Below, one piece after another: positions 8,335-19,386 of a stretch of 64,000 bases of DNA. The stretch lies in NCBI RefSeq assembly GCF_003589745.1, contig NZ_CP032364.1, forward strand, positions 682,001 through 746,000, given 5' to 3'. The position numbers and the translations under genes were made by a program. The notes below the pieces were generated by a model. It did not search any database, was not told where the DNA came from, and was given only the letters and a program-made list of their open reading frames with translations. Position 1 is the stretch's first letter. Each line of letters begins with the position of its first letter. This stretch comes from Lachnoanaerobaculum umeaense (GTDB lineage: Bacteria > Bacillota > Clostridia > Lachnospirales > Lachnospiraceae).

Positions 8335-10355
8335 TATTAGAGAGAATAGATCTGGCGATGGACAGAATATCTCAGATAAAATTAGAAAAGGATATTAGAT
8401 ACAGTGAGTTCTTCTTGAAACTGGCAGGCTTCTTGGAGCAAGTAAATTATTTGAGAATAAAAAGAGACAGTGGTGAATTTGACAACCAAAGTTTTGATGA
8501 GCTTAATATTGCTCAAAATGAGCTGTATTATGACCTGAAAGAGGAAAACTATGGTGAATCTGTATACAATCCTGATGTTTTAGATAAGATATGTGATAAG
8601 GAATTCATATCACCTTTTTTAAGTCTGTCTTTTGAGGTGAGAGCTGCAATTATAACAGTTTTTGAGGGAGATCTTGAGGGATTTGTCAATATTCTTGAAC
8701 TGTTTTTGCAGGTATATGGCATATGCCTTGAAGGCGGAGATGCCAAGGAAGTTTCAGATGCAATATATTGGTATGCTTCAGATTACTTGGATATTACAGC
8801 AAGAAAAAAGATTATAGAAAGTTTCACCACTTCTAACAGATTCTTTTATAATATTATAATGAATGACGATCTGTCTGATCTAAGATATCTGTTCAAATTC
8901 GGAGAATATATCGCTTCAAATGAGATAAAAACTGCAGAATACTTGAATTCACTTGATAATGAAACTATCAGACTATGTGCAAAAACTTTTGTAGATGGAT
9001 ATAGAGATGGTTTTTTTGCAATGCAAAAGGATATCTCAAAGAGAAGTATTGTTTCATTGATATATCGTATAGGATTTGAAAGAATTGTAAAAGAAGCCAT
9101 TATATTGTTTGAAGATATGGGCTTTGAGGTTGTACTTGACAGAAAACCTTACAGACTTGCGGATATGTCACATATCAGAAATAGAGGTATCTGTAGTGGT
9201 GGAGTCAATAGACAGTTTGAGTATGACCACAAGTATGATATGAATGTCTTTACAAAGAAAGCATATCTTGATAGAAAACTTGAAATCAGTAAGCAAACTT
9301 TTGAAGAGATAAAGGAAAATATGGTAAGATATGGCGGTCCGGCTTGGATGGATTCATTTGGAGACCTGGAATTTACGCCAATAAAGAAGGCTTCATCAAA
9401 TGTCTTTGTTGAAAAGCAAAATAATTTGATGAACAATTACAGAAATGAAATGATGCTTTTGCAGGATGAATATATGGATACTTCAGGTACTGCATTCTGT
9501 ATTATAGCATGGCCACTTCCAAGTATTGCAGAGGATATGAAAGTTTATTCAAATATATTTGATGATATTATCAGAATAAACACTTTAGAATCAGAAAAAT
9601 ATAGAAATGCACAGCAAAAAATCATAGATGCACTTGATAAGGCAGATACTGTAAGTATACTTGGAGGTGAGGGTAATAAAACAAATATGACTATAAAGCT
9701 TCATGAGTTAAAGGATCCTTCGAAGGAAACAAATTTTGAAAACTGTGTAGCAGATGTAAATATACCTGTAGGTGAGGTATTCACATCTCCGATACTTGCA
9801 GGAACTAATGGTATACTCTTTGTTAAGGATGTGTTCCTTGCAGGATATCATTTAAAGAAATTATGCATATCCGTAAAGGATGGTATGATAGAGGATTATA
9901 CTTGCGAGAACTTTGACACTGAAGAAGACAATCGAAGACTGGTTGAGGATTCTATACTAAAGGGTCATAAGTATTTGCCTATGGGAGAGTTTGCCATAGG
10001 TACAAATGTTATTGCCTATAATGTGGCGAAGAAATATGATATTTTTGAAAAGATGCCTATTTTGATTGCGGAAAAGATGGGACCACATTTTGCTTTTGGA
10101 GATACATGCTATTCACATGATGAGGAAAACATCAGCTATAATCCTGATGGTAAGGCTATCATTGCAAGAGACAATGAATGCTCTATAAAGAGAAAGACAG
10201 ATATCAAAAATGCATATTTTAATTGTCATACAGATATTACAATACCTTTGGCGGAGCTTGGAGATATATATACAAATGAGCCTGACGGTATACATACCTA
10301 TATAATAAAAGATGGAAAGTTTGTACTTGAGGGAAGTGAAGTTCTAAATGAATAA
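8298..10355 (+). CDS. M29-family metallo-aminopeptidase (aminopeptidase T-like)
   Basis: A 685-aa cytosolic protein. The C-terminal ~370 residues contain the ordered M29 metal-ligand blocks: 'GEVFTSP' (Glu, ~492), 'MGEFAIGTN' (Glu, ~563), 'GPHFAFGDTCY' (His and Tyr, ~596-604) and 'NCHTDITIP' (His and Asp, ~642-650). M29 enzymes are dinuclear-metal exopeptidases of about 410 aa. This longer version has an extra helical N-terminal domain of ~280 residues, which I also associate with Lachnospiraceae homologues beginning with an E-R-x-x-L-A-x-x-R-I helix like the one here. That supports the 8298 ATG, although its GGAGG is ~13 bases away. Why it sits between pyr and pur genes is not evident. Confidence 0.75.
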   Translation: MVYDIYSWDKRLILERIDLAMDRISQIKLEKDIRYSEFFLKLAGFLEQVNYLRIKRDSGEFDNQSFDELNIAQNELYYDLKEENYGESVYNPDVLDKICDKEFISPFLSLSFEVRAAIITVFEGDLEGFVNILELFLQVYGICLEGGDAKEVSDAIYWYASDYLDITARKKIIESFTTSNRFFYNIIMNDDLSDLRYLFKFGEYIASNEIKTAEYLNSLDNETIRLCAKTFVDGYRDGFFAMQKDISKRSIVSLIYRIGFERIVKEAIILFEDMGFEVVLDRKPYRLADMSHIRNRGICSGGVNRQFEYDHKYDMNVFTKKAYLDRKLEISKQTFEEIKENMVRYGGPAWMDSFGDLEFTPIKKASSNVFVEKQNNLMNNYRNEMMLLQDEYMDTSGTAFCIIAWPLPSIAEDMKVYSNIFDDIIRINTLESEKYRNAQQKIIDALDKADTVSILGGEGNKTNMTIKLHELKDPSKETNFENCVADVNIPVGEVFTSPILAGTNGILFVKDVFLAGYHLKKLCISVKDGMIEDYTCENFDTEEDNRRLVEDSILKGHKYLPMGEFAIGTNVIAYNVAKKYDIFEKMPILIAEKMGPHFAFGDTCYSHDEENISYNPDGKAIIARDNECSIKRKTDIKNAYFNCHTDITIPLAELGDIYTNEPDGIHTYIIKDGKFVLEGSEVLNE

Positions 10356-10366
10356 TGGAGGCAAAT

Positions 10367-10876
10367 ATGGTAGAAGTTGCTATAGTAATGGGAAGTGATT
10401 CAGATTTGAATGTAATGAGGGCTGCCGGAGATTTTCTTAACGAGATGCGAGTGGAATACGAGTACAATATAATCTCAGCACATCGTGAGCCGGATCTATT
10501 CTTTGCTTGGGCAAGAGATTTGAAGAAGAGAGGTATTAAAACAGTTATTGCAGGAGCAGGCAAGGCAGCACATCTTCCCGGAATGTGTGCTGCACTTACA
10601 CCGCTACCGGTTATAGGAGTGCCGATAAAGACCTCAGATCTTGGCGGAGTAGATTCTTTGTATTCCATAGTACAAATGCCGGGTGGTATTCCGGTCGCAA
10701 CTGTGGCAATAAATGGTGCAAAGAATGCAGGAATACTTGCTACAAAGATACTTGCACTAAGCAATGAAGAGCTTTTTGATAAACTGGAAAAATTCAGTGA
10801 GAGTATGGCAAAAGAGGTAGAGTCTAAGGACAAAAAATTAAAAGATATCGGAGTTGATACTTTTTTGAAAGGCTAG
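10367..10876 (+). CDS. purE: 5-(carboxyamino)imidazole ribonucleotide mutase
   Basis: Catalyses formation of CAIR in purine synthesis. The start is ATG 10367 (169 aa), with GGAGG six bases upstream; the in-frame ATG at 10355 overlaps the ribosome binding site itself. The family motifs 'VMGSDSDL' (N-terminal phosphate loop), 'SAHREPD' and '[13 protein letters not shown]' with '[13 protein letters not shown]' are present. No purK is nearby, so either purK is elsewhere or the enzyme works from CO2 and AIR directly; I cannot separate class I from class II with certainty. First gene of purE-M-N-D. Confidence 0.93.
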   Translation: MVEVAIVMGSDSDLNVMRAAGDFLNEMRVEYEYNIISAHREPDLFFAWARDLKKRGIKTVIAGAGKAAHLPGMCAALTPLPVIGVPIKTSDLGGVDSLYSIVQMPGGIPVATVAINGAKNAGILATKILALSNEELFDKLEKFSESMAKEVESKDKKLKDIGVDTFLKG

Positions 10877-10925
10877 ATCCTTTCTTCTTTGTATAGTTGT
10901 TTTTGTTTTGTATATTGGAGGTAAT

Positions 10926-11951
10926 ATGGATTACAAGAGTGCGGGTGTGGATATAGAAGCAGGCTATAAGGCAGTAGAGTTGATGAAAAAACATGTAAAG
11001 GCTACTATGAGACCTGAAGTCCTTGGAGGACTTGGGGGCTTCTCAGGTGCATTTTCATTAGGTAAAATAAAAGAAATGGAAGAGCCTGTTCTCTTATCCG
11101 GAACAGATGGAGTTGGTACTAAGCTGAAACTTGCTTTTTTGATGGATAAGCATGACAGTATAGGCATAGATTGCGTTGCTATGTGCGTTAATGATGTTGC
11201 CTGTGCAGGTGGTGAGCCATTATTTTTCCTGGACTATATAGCTTGTGGTAAGAATGATCCTGAAAGAATTGCAACTATTGTAAAGGGTGTAGCTGACGGG
11301 TGTATACAGTCCGGAGCTGCACTTATAGGTGGTGAAACTGCAGAAATGCCGGGATTTTATCCTATAGAGGAGTATGATCTGGCAGGATTCTGTGTTGGAG
11401 TAGCTGACAAATGTGATCTGATAGACGGAAAATACTTAAAGGCAGGGGATACATTGATAGGTATTGCCTCAAGTGGAGTACATTCAAACGGTTTTTCTTT
11501 GGTAAGAAAAGTCTTCGATATGACAGAGGAATCTTTAAAGACCTACTATGATGAGCTTGGAAAAACTTTAGGAGAGGCACTTTTGGCTCCTACAAAAATC
11601 TATGTAAAGGCATTGAAATCTATAAGAGAGAAAAATATAAAAATAAAAGCATGTTCACACATCACAGGAGGAGGTTTCTATGAAAATATTCCAAGAATGC
11701 TTAGAGAAAATACCAAAGCCGTTATAAGAAAAGACTCATATGAAATTCCTGCTATATTTAAACTTATGGCAGAGACAGGTGATATCAAAGAAGAGATGAT
11801 GTACAACACCTTTAACATGGGAATAGGAATGGTGATAGCAGTTGATAAGTCAGATATCAGTGAAACACTTGAAGCACTAAAATCATCTGGAGAAGTCGCA
11901 TATGAAATCGGATATATTGCTGAAGGGGAAAAAGGAATAGAGCTTATATAA
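10926..11951 (+). CDS. purM: Phosphoribosylformylglycinamidine cyclo-ligase (AIR synthetase)
   Basis: Converts FGAM to AIR with ATP. The start ATG 10926 (341 aa) has TTGGAGG five bases upstream; upstream in-frame codons at 10908-10925 overlap it. Motifs are '[12 protein letters not shown]' (~residue 57), '[19 protein letters not shown]' (~85-103), '[11 protein letters not shown]' (~133-143) and '[13 protein letters not shown]' in the C-terminal domain. Ten bases separate it from purN. Confidence 0.95.
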   Translation: MDYKSAGVDIEAGYKAVELMKKHVKATMRPEVLGGLGGFSGAFSLGKIKEMEEPVLLSGTDGVGTKLKLAFLMDKHDSIGIDCVAMCVNDVACAGGEPLFFLDYIACGKNDPERIATIVKGVADGCIQSGAALIGGETAEMPGFYPIEEYDLAGFCVGVADKCDLIDGKYLKAGDTLIGIASSGVHSNGFSLVRKVFDMTEESLKTYYDELGKTLGEALLAPTKIYVKALKSIREKNIKIKACSHITGGGFYENIPRMLRENTKAVIRKDSYEIPAIFKLMAETGDIKEEMMYNTFNMGIGMVIAVDKSDISETLEALKSSGEVAYEIGYIAEGEKGIELI

Positions 11952-11961
11952 AGGAGCAGCC

Positions 11962-12558
11962 ATGTTTGATATCGTATGTTTGGTTTCAGGAGGTGGCACA
12001 AATTTGGCTGCCATAATAAAGGCAATAGAAGATAAGAAAATAAAAAATGTAAGAATAAAAGCTGTTATATCAAATAATAGCGATGCCTATGCCTTAGAAA
12101 GAGCGAGAAACGCCGGTATAGATGTAAAAATTATTTCGCCGAAGAATTTTGTATCCAGAACTGAGTTTGATAAAGCCTTGCTTGATGAGCTTAAAATACT
12201 TAATCCTGATTTGATAGTGTTGGCAGGTTTTTTAGTAAATATATCAAAGGATATAGTAGAAGCATTTGAAAATAAAATAATAAATATCCATCCCTCTTTG
12301 ATACCAAGTTTTTGTGGAAAGGGATACTATGGTTTAAAAGTCCATGAGGCGGCATTGGAAAGAGGGGTAAAAATTACAGGTGCAACAGTACATTATGTAG
12401 ATAGCGGAATAGATACCGGCAGAATAATAATTCAAAAGCCTGTAAAAGTGCTTGATGGTGACGATGCAAAAACATTACAAAAGAGAGTAATGGAAGAGGC
12501 TGAATGGATTATTTTGCCAAAGGCCATTGATAAAATTGCAAATGGAGAGAGCTTATGA
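11962..12558 (+). CDS. purN: Phosphoribosylglycinamide formyltransferase
   Basis: Transfers a formyl group from 10-formyl-THF to GAR. The 198-aa protein has the GAR loop 'SGGGTNLAAI' at the N-terminus, the catalytic His in 'INIHPSLIPSF' (~110-120) and the Asp in 'VDSGIDTGRII' (~146-157). An AAAGGAG lies seven bases before the ATG. The stop overlaps the purD start (ATGA). Confidence 0.95.
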   Translation: MFDIVCLVSGGGTNLAAIIKAIEDKKIKNVRIKAVISNNSDAYALERARNAGIDVKIISPKNFVSRTEFDKALLDELKILNPDLIVLAGFLVNISKDIVEAFENKIINIHPSLIPSFCGKGYYGLKVHEAALERGVKITGATVHYVDSGIDTGRIIIQKPVKVLDGDDAKTLQKRVMEEAEWIILPKAIDKIANGESL

Positions 12559-13829
12559 AAATTCTAGTAGTAGGTGGTGGTGGCAGAGAGCATGCCATAG
12601 TTAGAAAACTGTCTGAAAGTAAAAGAAAACCTGAAATTTATGTAGCACCGGGTAATGCAGGTACACAGCAGATTGCAACAAATGTAGCAATACCTGTAAT
12701 GGATTTTGAAGCTCTGATAGATTTTGCAAAAAAAGAAAAAATAGATTTGACCATAATAGGAATGGATGATCCACTTGTTGGAGGAATAGTTGATAGATTT
12801 GAAGCTGAGGGACTTAGAGTATTCGGACCCAGAAAGAATGCGGCAATTTTAGAAGGCTCAAAGGCTTTCTCAAAGGATTTGATGAAGAAATATGATATAC
12901 CTACAGCAGGATATGAGAATTTCAATGATGCAAAGAAGGCATTAAAGTATTTGGATAATGCAAAATATCCTATAGTACTTAAAGCTGACGGTCTAGCACT
13001 TGGAAAAGGAGTACTGATTTGTAAGGATAGGCTTGAGGCAGTATCCGGAATAGAAGAATTGATGACCAAAAAATCGTTTGGAGATGCCGGAAATACCATA
13101 GTTATAGAAGAATTCTTAGAGGGTAGAGAGGTCAGCGTATTATCATTTGTAGATGGAAGCCACTATGCCCTAATGACTTCTGCACAGGATCATAAAAGAG
13201 CAAAGGATGGAGATGAGGGACTAAACACCGGTGGCATGGGCACATTCAGTCCAAGTCCTTTCTATACTGAAGAAATAGATAAATATTGTAAGGAGCATAT
13301 TTATCAAAAAACAGTGGATGCTATGAAAGCTGAGGGCAGAGAGTTTAAGGGTATTATTTTTTACGGATTGATGCTTACAAATACCGGGGTAAAGGTACTT
13401 GAGTACAATGCAAGATTTGGTGATCCGGAAACTCAGGTAGTACTTCCAAGGATGGAGAATGACATAGTAGACGTGTTTGAGGCATGTATTGATGGCACTT
13501 TGGATAAAATCGATTTGAAATTTGAAGACAATGCCGCAGTCTGTGTGGTTTTGGCAAGTGATGGCTACCCTTTGGAGTACGAAAAGGGGAAGAAAATATC
13601 CGGCCTTGAAAATTTTGAAAGTAAGGATGATCTGTACTGTTTTCATGCCGGTACAAAAAAGGTTGGAGATGATATAGTAACAAATGGAGGTAGAGTTCTT
13701 GGTATTACCGCAAAGGCTGCTACATTAAATGAAGCAAGGCAAAGAGCTTATGAAGCTACAAAACTTGTATATTTTGACAACAAATATATGAGAAATGATA
13801 TTGGCAGAAGTATAATTGTGAATGATTGA
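12555..13829 (+). CDS. purD: Phosphoribosylamine-glycine ligase (GAR synthetase)
   Basis: Joins phosphoribosylamine and glycine with ATP. The 424-aa ATP-grasp protein starts 'MKILVVGGGGREHAI', has 'PIVLKADGLALGKGV' (~140-154) and 'NTGGMGTFSPSPFYT' (~220-235), and the metal-binding 'LEYNARFGDPETQVVLPR' (~278-295). It is translationally coupled to purN. Its last codons contain the -35 element of the guaB promoter. Confidence 0.96.
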   Translation: MKILVVGGGGREHAIVRKLSESKRKPEIYVAPGNAGTQQIATNVAIPVMDFEALIDFAKKEKIDLTIIGMDDPLVGGIVDRFEAEGLRVFGPRKNAAILEGSKAFSKDLMKKYDIPTAGYENFNDAKKALKYLDNAKYPIVLKADGLALGKGVLICKDRLEAVSGIEELMTKKSFGDAGNTIVIEEFLEGREVSVLSFVDGSHYALMTSAQDHKRAKDGDEGLNTGGMGTFSPSPFYTEEIDKYCKEHIYQKTVDAMKAEGREFKGIIFYGLMLTNTGVKVLEYNARFGDPETQVVLPRMENDIVDVFEACIDGTLDKIDLKFEDNAAVCVVLASDGYPLEYEKGKKISGLENFESKDDLYCFHAGTKKVGDDIVTNGGRVLGITAKAATLNEARQRAYEATKLVYFDNKYMRNDIGRSIIVND

Positions 13830-13854
13830 CACAGTAGTTGGTATTTGTTAGACT
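13826..13854 (+). promoter_or_regulatory. Promoter of guaB
   Basis: TTGACA (13826-13831), 17-bp spacer, TAGACT (13849-13854). The -35 box overlaps the purD stop, so guaB can be transcribed independently of the pur genes. Confidence 0.65.
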
Positions 13855-13878
13855 AATGAGAAAAAGTACTATAAACTG

Positions 13879-15390
<1,512 letters not shown>

Positions 15391-15459
15391 TAAATACCTT
15401 AATATTAGGTAATACACCAATAATACAATATAAATAAACATAAGGGGGGATATATTAAC

Positions 15460-16377
15460 ATGAATGCAACTTTAGTAGTTATGGCGGCAGGAATTGGCTC
15501 CAGATTTGGAGGAGGGATAAAGCAGCTTGCACCTGTAGGACCAAATGGTGAGATTATAATGGATTACTCCATATATGATGCAAAAGAAGCCGGATTTAAC
15601 AAAGTCGTTTTTATAATTCGTCGTGATTTAGAGAAAGACTTCAAAGAAATAATTGGAGATAGAGTAAAAAAATATATAGATGTAGACTATGCTTATCAGG
15701 ATATCAATGATCTTCCAAAAGGATTTGAATGTCCTAAGGATAGAACAAAGCCATGGGGTACAGGACAGGCACTACTTACCGTAAAAGGTATCGTAAACGA
15801 GCCTTTTGTAGTAATAAATGCAGATGATTACTACGGAAAAGAAGGCTTTAAGGTAATATACGACTACATGTTAAATAAAATGGACAAGAACAGCGAAAAA
15901 CTTGATCTTTGTATGGCGGGATTTGTACTAAAAAATACACTTTCAGACAATGGCGGAGTTACCAGAGGCGTTTGTAAGGCTGATGAAAATAACAAATTAG
16001 CGGATGTTACAGAGACCTTTGAAATAGAGCTAAAAAATGGTGTGCTAAATGCTGTGGACGAGAATGGAAATAAAAGAGATATAGATATTGATGATATTGT
16101 ATCTATGAATATGTGGGGACTGACTCCGGAATTTCTGGATATTTTAGAAGAAGGATTCCCAAAGTTCCTTAAAAGTATGACTAATGAGTTGAAAAATGAG
16201 TATCTGCTGCCTTCAGTTATAGATGAAGCTATTAAAGATGGAAGAATAAGTGTAGAAGTATTAAAAAGCCATGACAAATGGTTTGGAGTAACATATAAAG
16301 AAGACAAGGAATTTGTTGTAAATTCAATAAGAGCCTTGGTAGATAGAGGAGTGTATCCTGACAAAATATTTGATTAA
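15460..16377 (+). CDS. Nucleotidyltransferase family protein (sugar-nucleotide type)
   Basis: A 305-aa protein with the nucleotidyltransferase N-terminal signature 'VVMAAGIGSRFGGGIKQL' (residues ~6-23; GxGxRxG and a Lys), 'NADDYYG' (metal-binding aspartates at ~125-131) and 'PWGTGQALL'. It resembles the uncharacterised NTP-transferase family proteins of Lachnospiraceae rather than GalU or GlmU, so the sugar phosphate cannot be named. An unusually strong GGGGGG-type ribosome binding site precedes the ATG. Nine bases separate it from the pyrophosphatase gene. Confidence 0.75.
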   Translation: MNATLVVMAAGIGSRFGGGIKQLAPVGPNGEIIMDYSIYDAKEAGFNKVVFIIRRDLEKDFKEIIGDRVKKYIDVDYAYQDINDLPKGFECPKDRTKPWGTGQALLTVKGIVNEPFVVINADDYYGKEGFKVIYDYMLNKMDKNSEKLDLCMAGFVLKNTLSDNGGVTRGVCKADENNKLADVTETFEIELKNGVLNAVDENGNKRDIDIDDIVSMNMWGLTPEFLDILEEGFPKFLKSMTNELKNEYLLPSVIDEAIKDGRISVEVLKSHDKWFGVTYKEDKEFVVNSIRALVDRGVYPDKIFD

Positions 16378-16386
16378 GAGGAGATT

Positions 16387-18048
16387 ATGTCAAAGCTTAG
16401 AACATTGATAATGGGTCATAAGAACCCTGATACAGATTCAATCTGTGCGGCAATAAGTTATGCCGATCTAAAGTCAAAAACTGAAGAAGGAGAATTTTCA
16501 CCAAGGCGTGCCGGTGAGATCAATGAGGAAACCAAATTTGTATTGAATTACTTTAAGGTTAAACCACCTAAGCTTACTGAAAGTGTTAACACCCAGGTAA
16601 AGGATATTGAAATAAAACATACAAAGGGTGTGGATAAGAATATATCATTTAAAAAGGCATGGGCGCTGATGCAGGAACTGGATGTAGTAACTCTGCCAAC
16701 AGTAAGTAGTGATGGTGACCTGGAGGGAATAATATCTGTAAGTGATATCGCAAACTCATATATGAATATATATGACAGTAGAATCCTTGCAAAGGCAAAT
16801 ACCAGATATGCAAATATTTTGGAAACTCTGGAAGGAACCTTGGTAGTAGGAGATGATACAGCTTATTTTAACGAAGGTAAGGTTGTAGTGGCTGCTGCAA
16901 ATCCGGATATGATGGAGTTTTACATAGAAAAGAATGATCTTGTGATACTTGGAAATAGGTATGAGATGCAACTTTGTGCGATTGAGATGGGTGCGGCCTG
17001 TATCATAATATGCGAGGGTGCAGGTGCATCAATGACTATAAAAAAACTGGCAAAGGAACATGGAACTACTATTATTACAACCGCTTATGATACATTTACT
17101 GTTGCCAGACTTATAAATCAGTCCATGCCTATTAATTACTTTATGAAGACTGAGAACCTTATCACATTTGAAAATGAAGATTATCTGGATGAGATAAAGG
17201 AAGTAATGGCAAATGTAAGGCATAGAGACTTCCCTATTCTTGATAAAAATGGAAAATATCTTGGAATGTTTTCTAGAAGAAACTTGCTGGGTGCTAAGGG
17301 CAAGAGAGTTATAATGGTTGACCACAATGAAAAGAGTCAGGCTGTTGACGGCATAGAACATGCGAATGTTTTGGAGATTATAGATCATCATAGATTAGGT
17401 ACAGTGGAGACTATAGGGCCTGTATATTTTAGGAATCAACCTCTAGGTTGTACATCAACCATAATATATCAGATGTACCATGAGAAGGGTGTTGAGATTC
17501 CAAAGCATATTGCAGGACTTCTATGTTCAGCTATTATCTCAGATACGCTGCTTTTTAGATCACCTACATGCACGGCTGTAGATAAGGCTGCAGGACTTGA
17601 TCTTGCCAGAATCGCAGGTATTGATATAGAGAAATATGCAAATCAGATGTTTGCTTCAGCAAGTAATCTGAAGGGAAAGACAGATGAACAGATTTTCCAT
17701 CAGGATTATAAGAAGTTCCTACTTGGAAAAACAAGTATAGGAATTGGACAAATCAGTTCTTTAAATGAAGAGGAGCTTGATGAGATTGAAAGTAGACTAT
17801 TGCCATTCTTAGTAAAACTTCATGAAAATAGTGAAGAAGATATGATGTTCTTTATGTTGACTAATATATTAGAGCAATCAACAAAACTGATATGTGTAGG
17901 TTTTGGAGCTATGGCACTTGTAATGAAATCATTTAGAATTGAAGAAGGCCTATATGAGATCAGTGATGCCGGTGTCATTCAGCTTGATTCTGTAGTATCC
18001 AGAAAGAAGCAGCTAGTACCTAGTCTTGTAATAGGAATACAGATGTAG
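16387..18048 (+). CDS. CBS/DRTGG-regulated manganese-dependent inorganic pyrophosphatase
   Basis: A family II PPase that hydrolyses PPi. The 553-aa protein shows DHH motifs 'GHKNPDTDSI' (residues ~9-18), 'VDHNEK' and 'IIDHHRLG' (~316-340), and a DHHA2 domain after ~410 ending 'VVSRKKQLVPSL'. Between the first motif and VDHN lies an inserted regulatory module of a CBS domain (~70-120), a DRTGG-like segment (~125-240) and a second CBS domain (~245-300). Enzymes with this CBS-DRTGG-CBS insertion are known to be controlled by adenine nucleotides and diadenosine polyphosphates. Placement among nucleotide genes fits PPi removal. Confidence 0.9.
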   Translation: MSKLRTLIMGHKNPDTDSICAAISYADLKSKTEEGEFSPRRAGEINEETKFVLNYFKVKPPKLTESVNTQVKDIEIKHTKGVDKNISFKKAWALMQELDVVTLPTVSSDGDLEGIISVSDIANSYMNIYDSRILAKANTRYANILETLEGTLVVGDDTAYFNEGKVVVAAANPDMMEFYIEKNDLVILGNRYEMQLCAIEMGAACIIICEGAGASMTIKKLAKEHGTTIITTAYDTFTVARLINQSMPINYFMKTENLITFENEDYLDEIKEVMANVRHRDFPILDKNGKYLGMFSRRNLLGAKGKRVIMVDHNEKSQAVDGIEHANVLEIIDHHRLGTVETIGPVYFRNQPLGCTSTIIYQMYHEKGVEIPKHIAGLLCSAIISDTLLFRSPTCTAVDKAAGLDLARIAGIDIEKYANQMFASASNLKGKTDEQIFHQDYKKFLLGKTSIGIGQISSLNEEELDEIESRLLPFLVKLHENSEEDMMFFMLTNILEQSTKLICVGFGAMALVMKSFRIEEGLYEISDAGVIQLDSVVSRKKQLVPSLVIGIQM

Positions 18049-18055
18049 GAGAGAT

Positions 18056-18811
18056 ATGGGAAAAAAGACTAATATTACATTGATTGGTATGCCTGCATCC
18101 GGCAAGTCCTCGGTGGGAGTTGTTTTAGCCAAGAGGCTTGGGAAGAAATTTGTAGATACTGATATAGTAATTCAAGAAAAGCATGGTAAACTTCTAAAGG
18201 AACTTATAGAAGAGAATGGTGATGATGGCTTTAGAGAAATAGAAGATGAGGTAAATGCCTCGCTGGATGTCAGCAACAGTATCATATCTCCGGGTGGAAG
18301 TGTGGTATATGGACAAAAGGCTATGAAGCATCTAAAAGAAATCAGTGTTATAATATATTTGCAACTTTCATATACCGCAATAAAGTCAAGACTTGGGGAT
18401 CTTAGGGAAAGAGGTATTACCTTAAAAGATGGACAGAGCTTAAAAGACTTATATCTGGAAAGAACACCTTTATATGAGAAGTATGCAGATATAACAATCA
18501 ATGAGATGAAGAAGACCCTAGCAAAGACTATTGATGAGATTTGTGAAAAATTGGGTGAAAAGCCAAGAAAGAAAAGAAGTTTTAAAGAGAAAAGATTTCA
18601 AAAGATAACTAACTCTAAGGGTAAGCAAAGTAGAGAAAAAACTGATAGTACAAAGTCAAACAAAGAAAGAGCTGATAAAAAAAGATTTGACAATACAAAG
18701 TCAGTTAAGGAAAAGAGCAGCAGAACAAGGTTTGGTGGAGAAATAAATCCACAAAAGAACAATGTTCAAAGAAAAAATTTGAAGAAGTATTTTAAGAAAA
18801 ATGAGAATTGA
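18056..18811 (+). CDS. aroK: Shikimate kinase with a long basic C-terminal tail
   Basis: Phosphorylates shikimate in the chorismate pathway. Residues 1-170 form a standard kinase: Walker A 'GMPASGKSSVG' (~12-22), 'DTDIVIQ', 'SPGGSVVY' for the shikimate site and the 'LRERGITL...ERTPLYEKYAD' lid. From about residue 170 to 251 the protein continues as a Lys/Arg/Ser-rich, low-complexity tail ('KPRKKRSFKEKRF', 'KERADKKRFDNTKS') that normal AroK proteins of ~165-175 aa lack. The tail may bind nucleic acid, but this is inference. The last 11 bases overlap the next gene. Confidence 0.85.
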   Translation: MGKKTNITLIGMPASGKSSVGVVLAKRLGKKFVDTDIVIQEKHGKLLKELIEENGDDGFREIEDEVNASLDVSNSIISPGGSVVYGQKAMKHLKEISVIIYLQLSYTAIKSRLGDLRERGITLKDGQSLKDLYLERTPLYEKYADITINEMKKTLAKTIDEICEKLGEKPRKKRSFKEKRFQKITNSKGKQSREKTDSTKSNKERADKKRFDNTKSVKEKSSRTRFGGEINPQKNNVQRKNLKKYFKKNEN

Positions 18812-19370
18812 TTTTAAACCTGGAAATATGTTATATCCGGTGCCGGTGGTAATGGTAAGCTGTGCAGACAGCGAAGGTAGAAGTGATATAGTAACTGTGG
18901 CATGGACAGGCACAATATGTACAAATCCTCCAATGGTATATATTTCACTTAGACCAAGTAGATATTCATATGATATAATAAAAAAGTCTGGAGAATTTGT
19001 TATAAATCTTACAAATAAAAAATTGACAAAGATAGCAGATGAGTGTGGTGTAAAATCAGGCAGAGATGTTGATAAATGGAAGTTACTAAAGATAGAGCAG
19101 TTGCCATCAAAGATGGTAGCTGCTTCATCTATTAAGGAAAGCCCGGTTTGCATAGAGTGTAAGGTGGAAGATATCTTGGAACTTGGTTCACATCACATGT
19201 TTATAGCAAAGGTAGTGGCTGTAAATGTTGATGCTAAATATATGGATGACAAAAACAAATTTGACCTAACAAAAGCTGACATGGTAGTATATAATCATGG
19301 AGAGTATATAGGACTATCAGAAGTACTTGGTACTTTTGGTTATAGTGTAAAAAAGAAGAAAAGAAAGTAA
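18801..19370 (+). CDS. Flavin reductase-like FMN-binding protein
   Basis: A 189-aa protein of the flavin-reductase-like (DIM6/NTAB, split-barrel) family: 'PVPVVMVSCADSEGRSDIVTVAW' (residues ~14-36), 'NPPMVYISLRPSRYSYDII' (~45-63) and 'FVINLTNKKL' for FMN phosphate. A closing basic tail ('KKKKRK') follows. Members are NAD(P)H-dependent flavin oxidoreductases or simple flavoproteins; the partner here is unknown. It starts inside the end of aroK with only a weak AAGAAAAA site, so it is likely coupled to aroK translation. Confidence 0.8.
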   Translation: MRIDFKPGNMLYPVPVVMVSCADSEGRSDIVTVAWTGTICTNPPMVYISLRPSRYSYDIIKKSGEFVINLTNKKLTKIADECGVKSGRDVDKWKLLKIEQLPSKMVAASSIKESPVCIECKVEDILELGSHHMFIAKVVAVNVDAKYMDDKNKFDLTKADMVVYNHGEYIGLSEVLGTFGYSVKKKKRK

Positions 19371-19386
19371 TCTGGGAGGCATCTTT

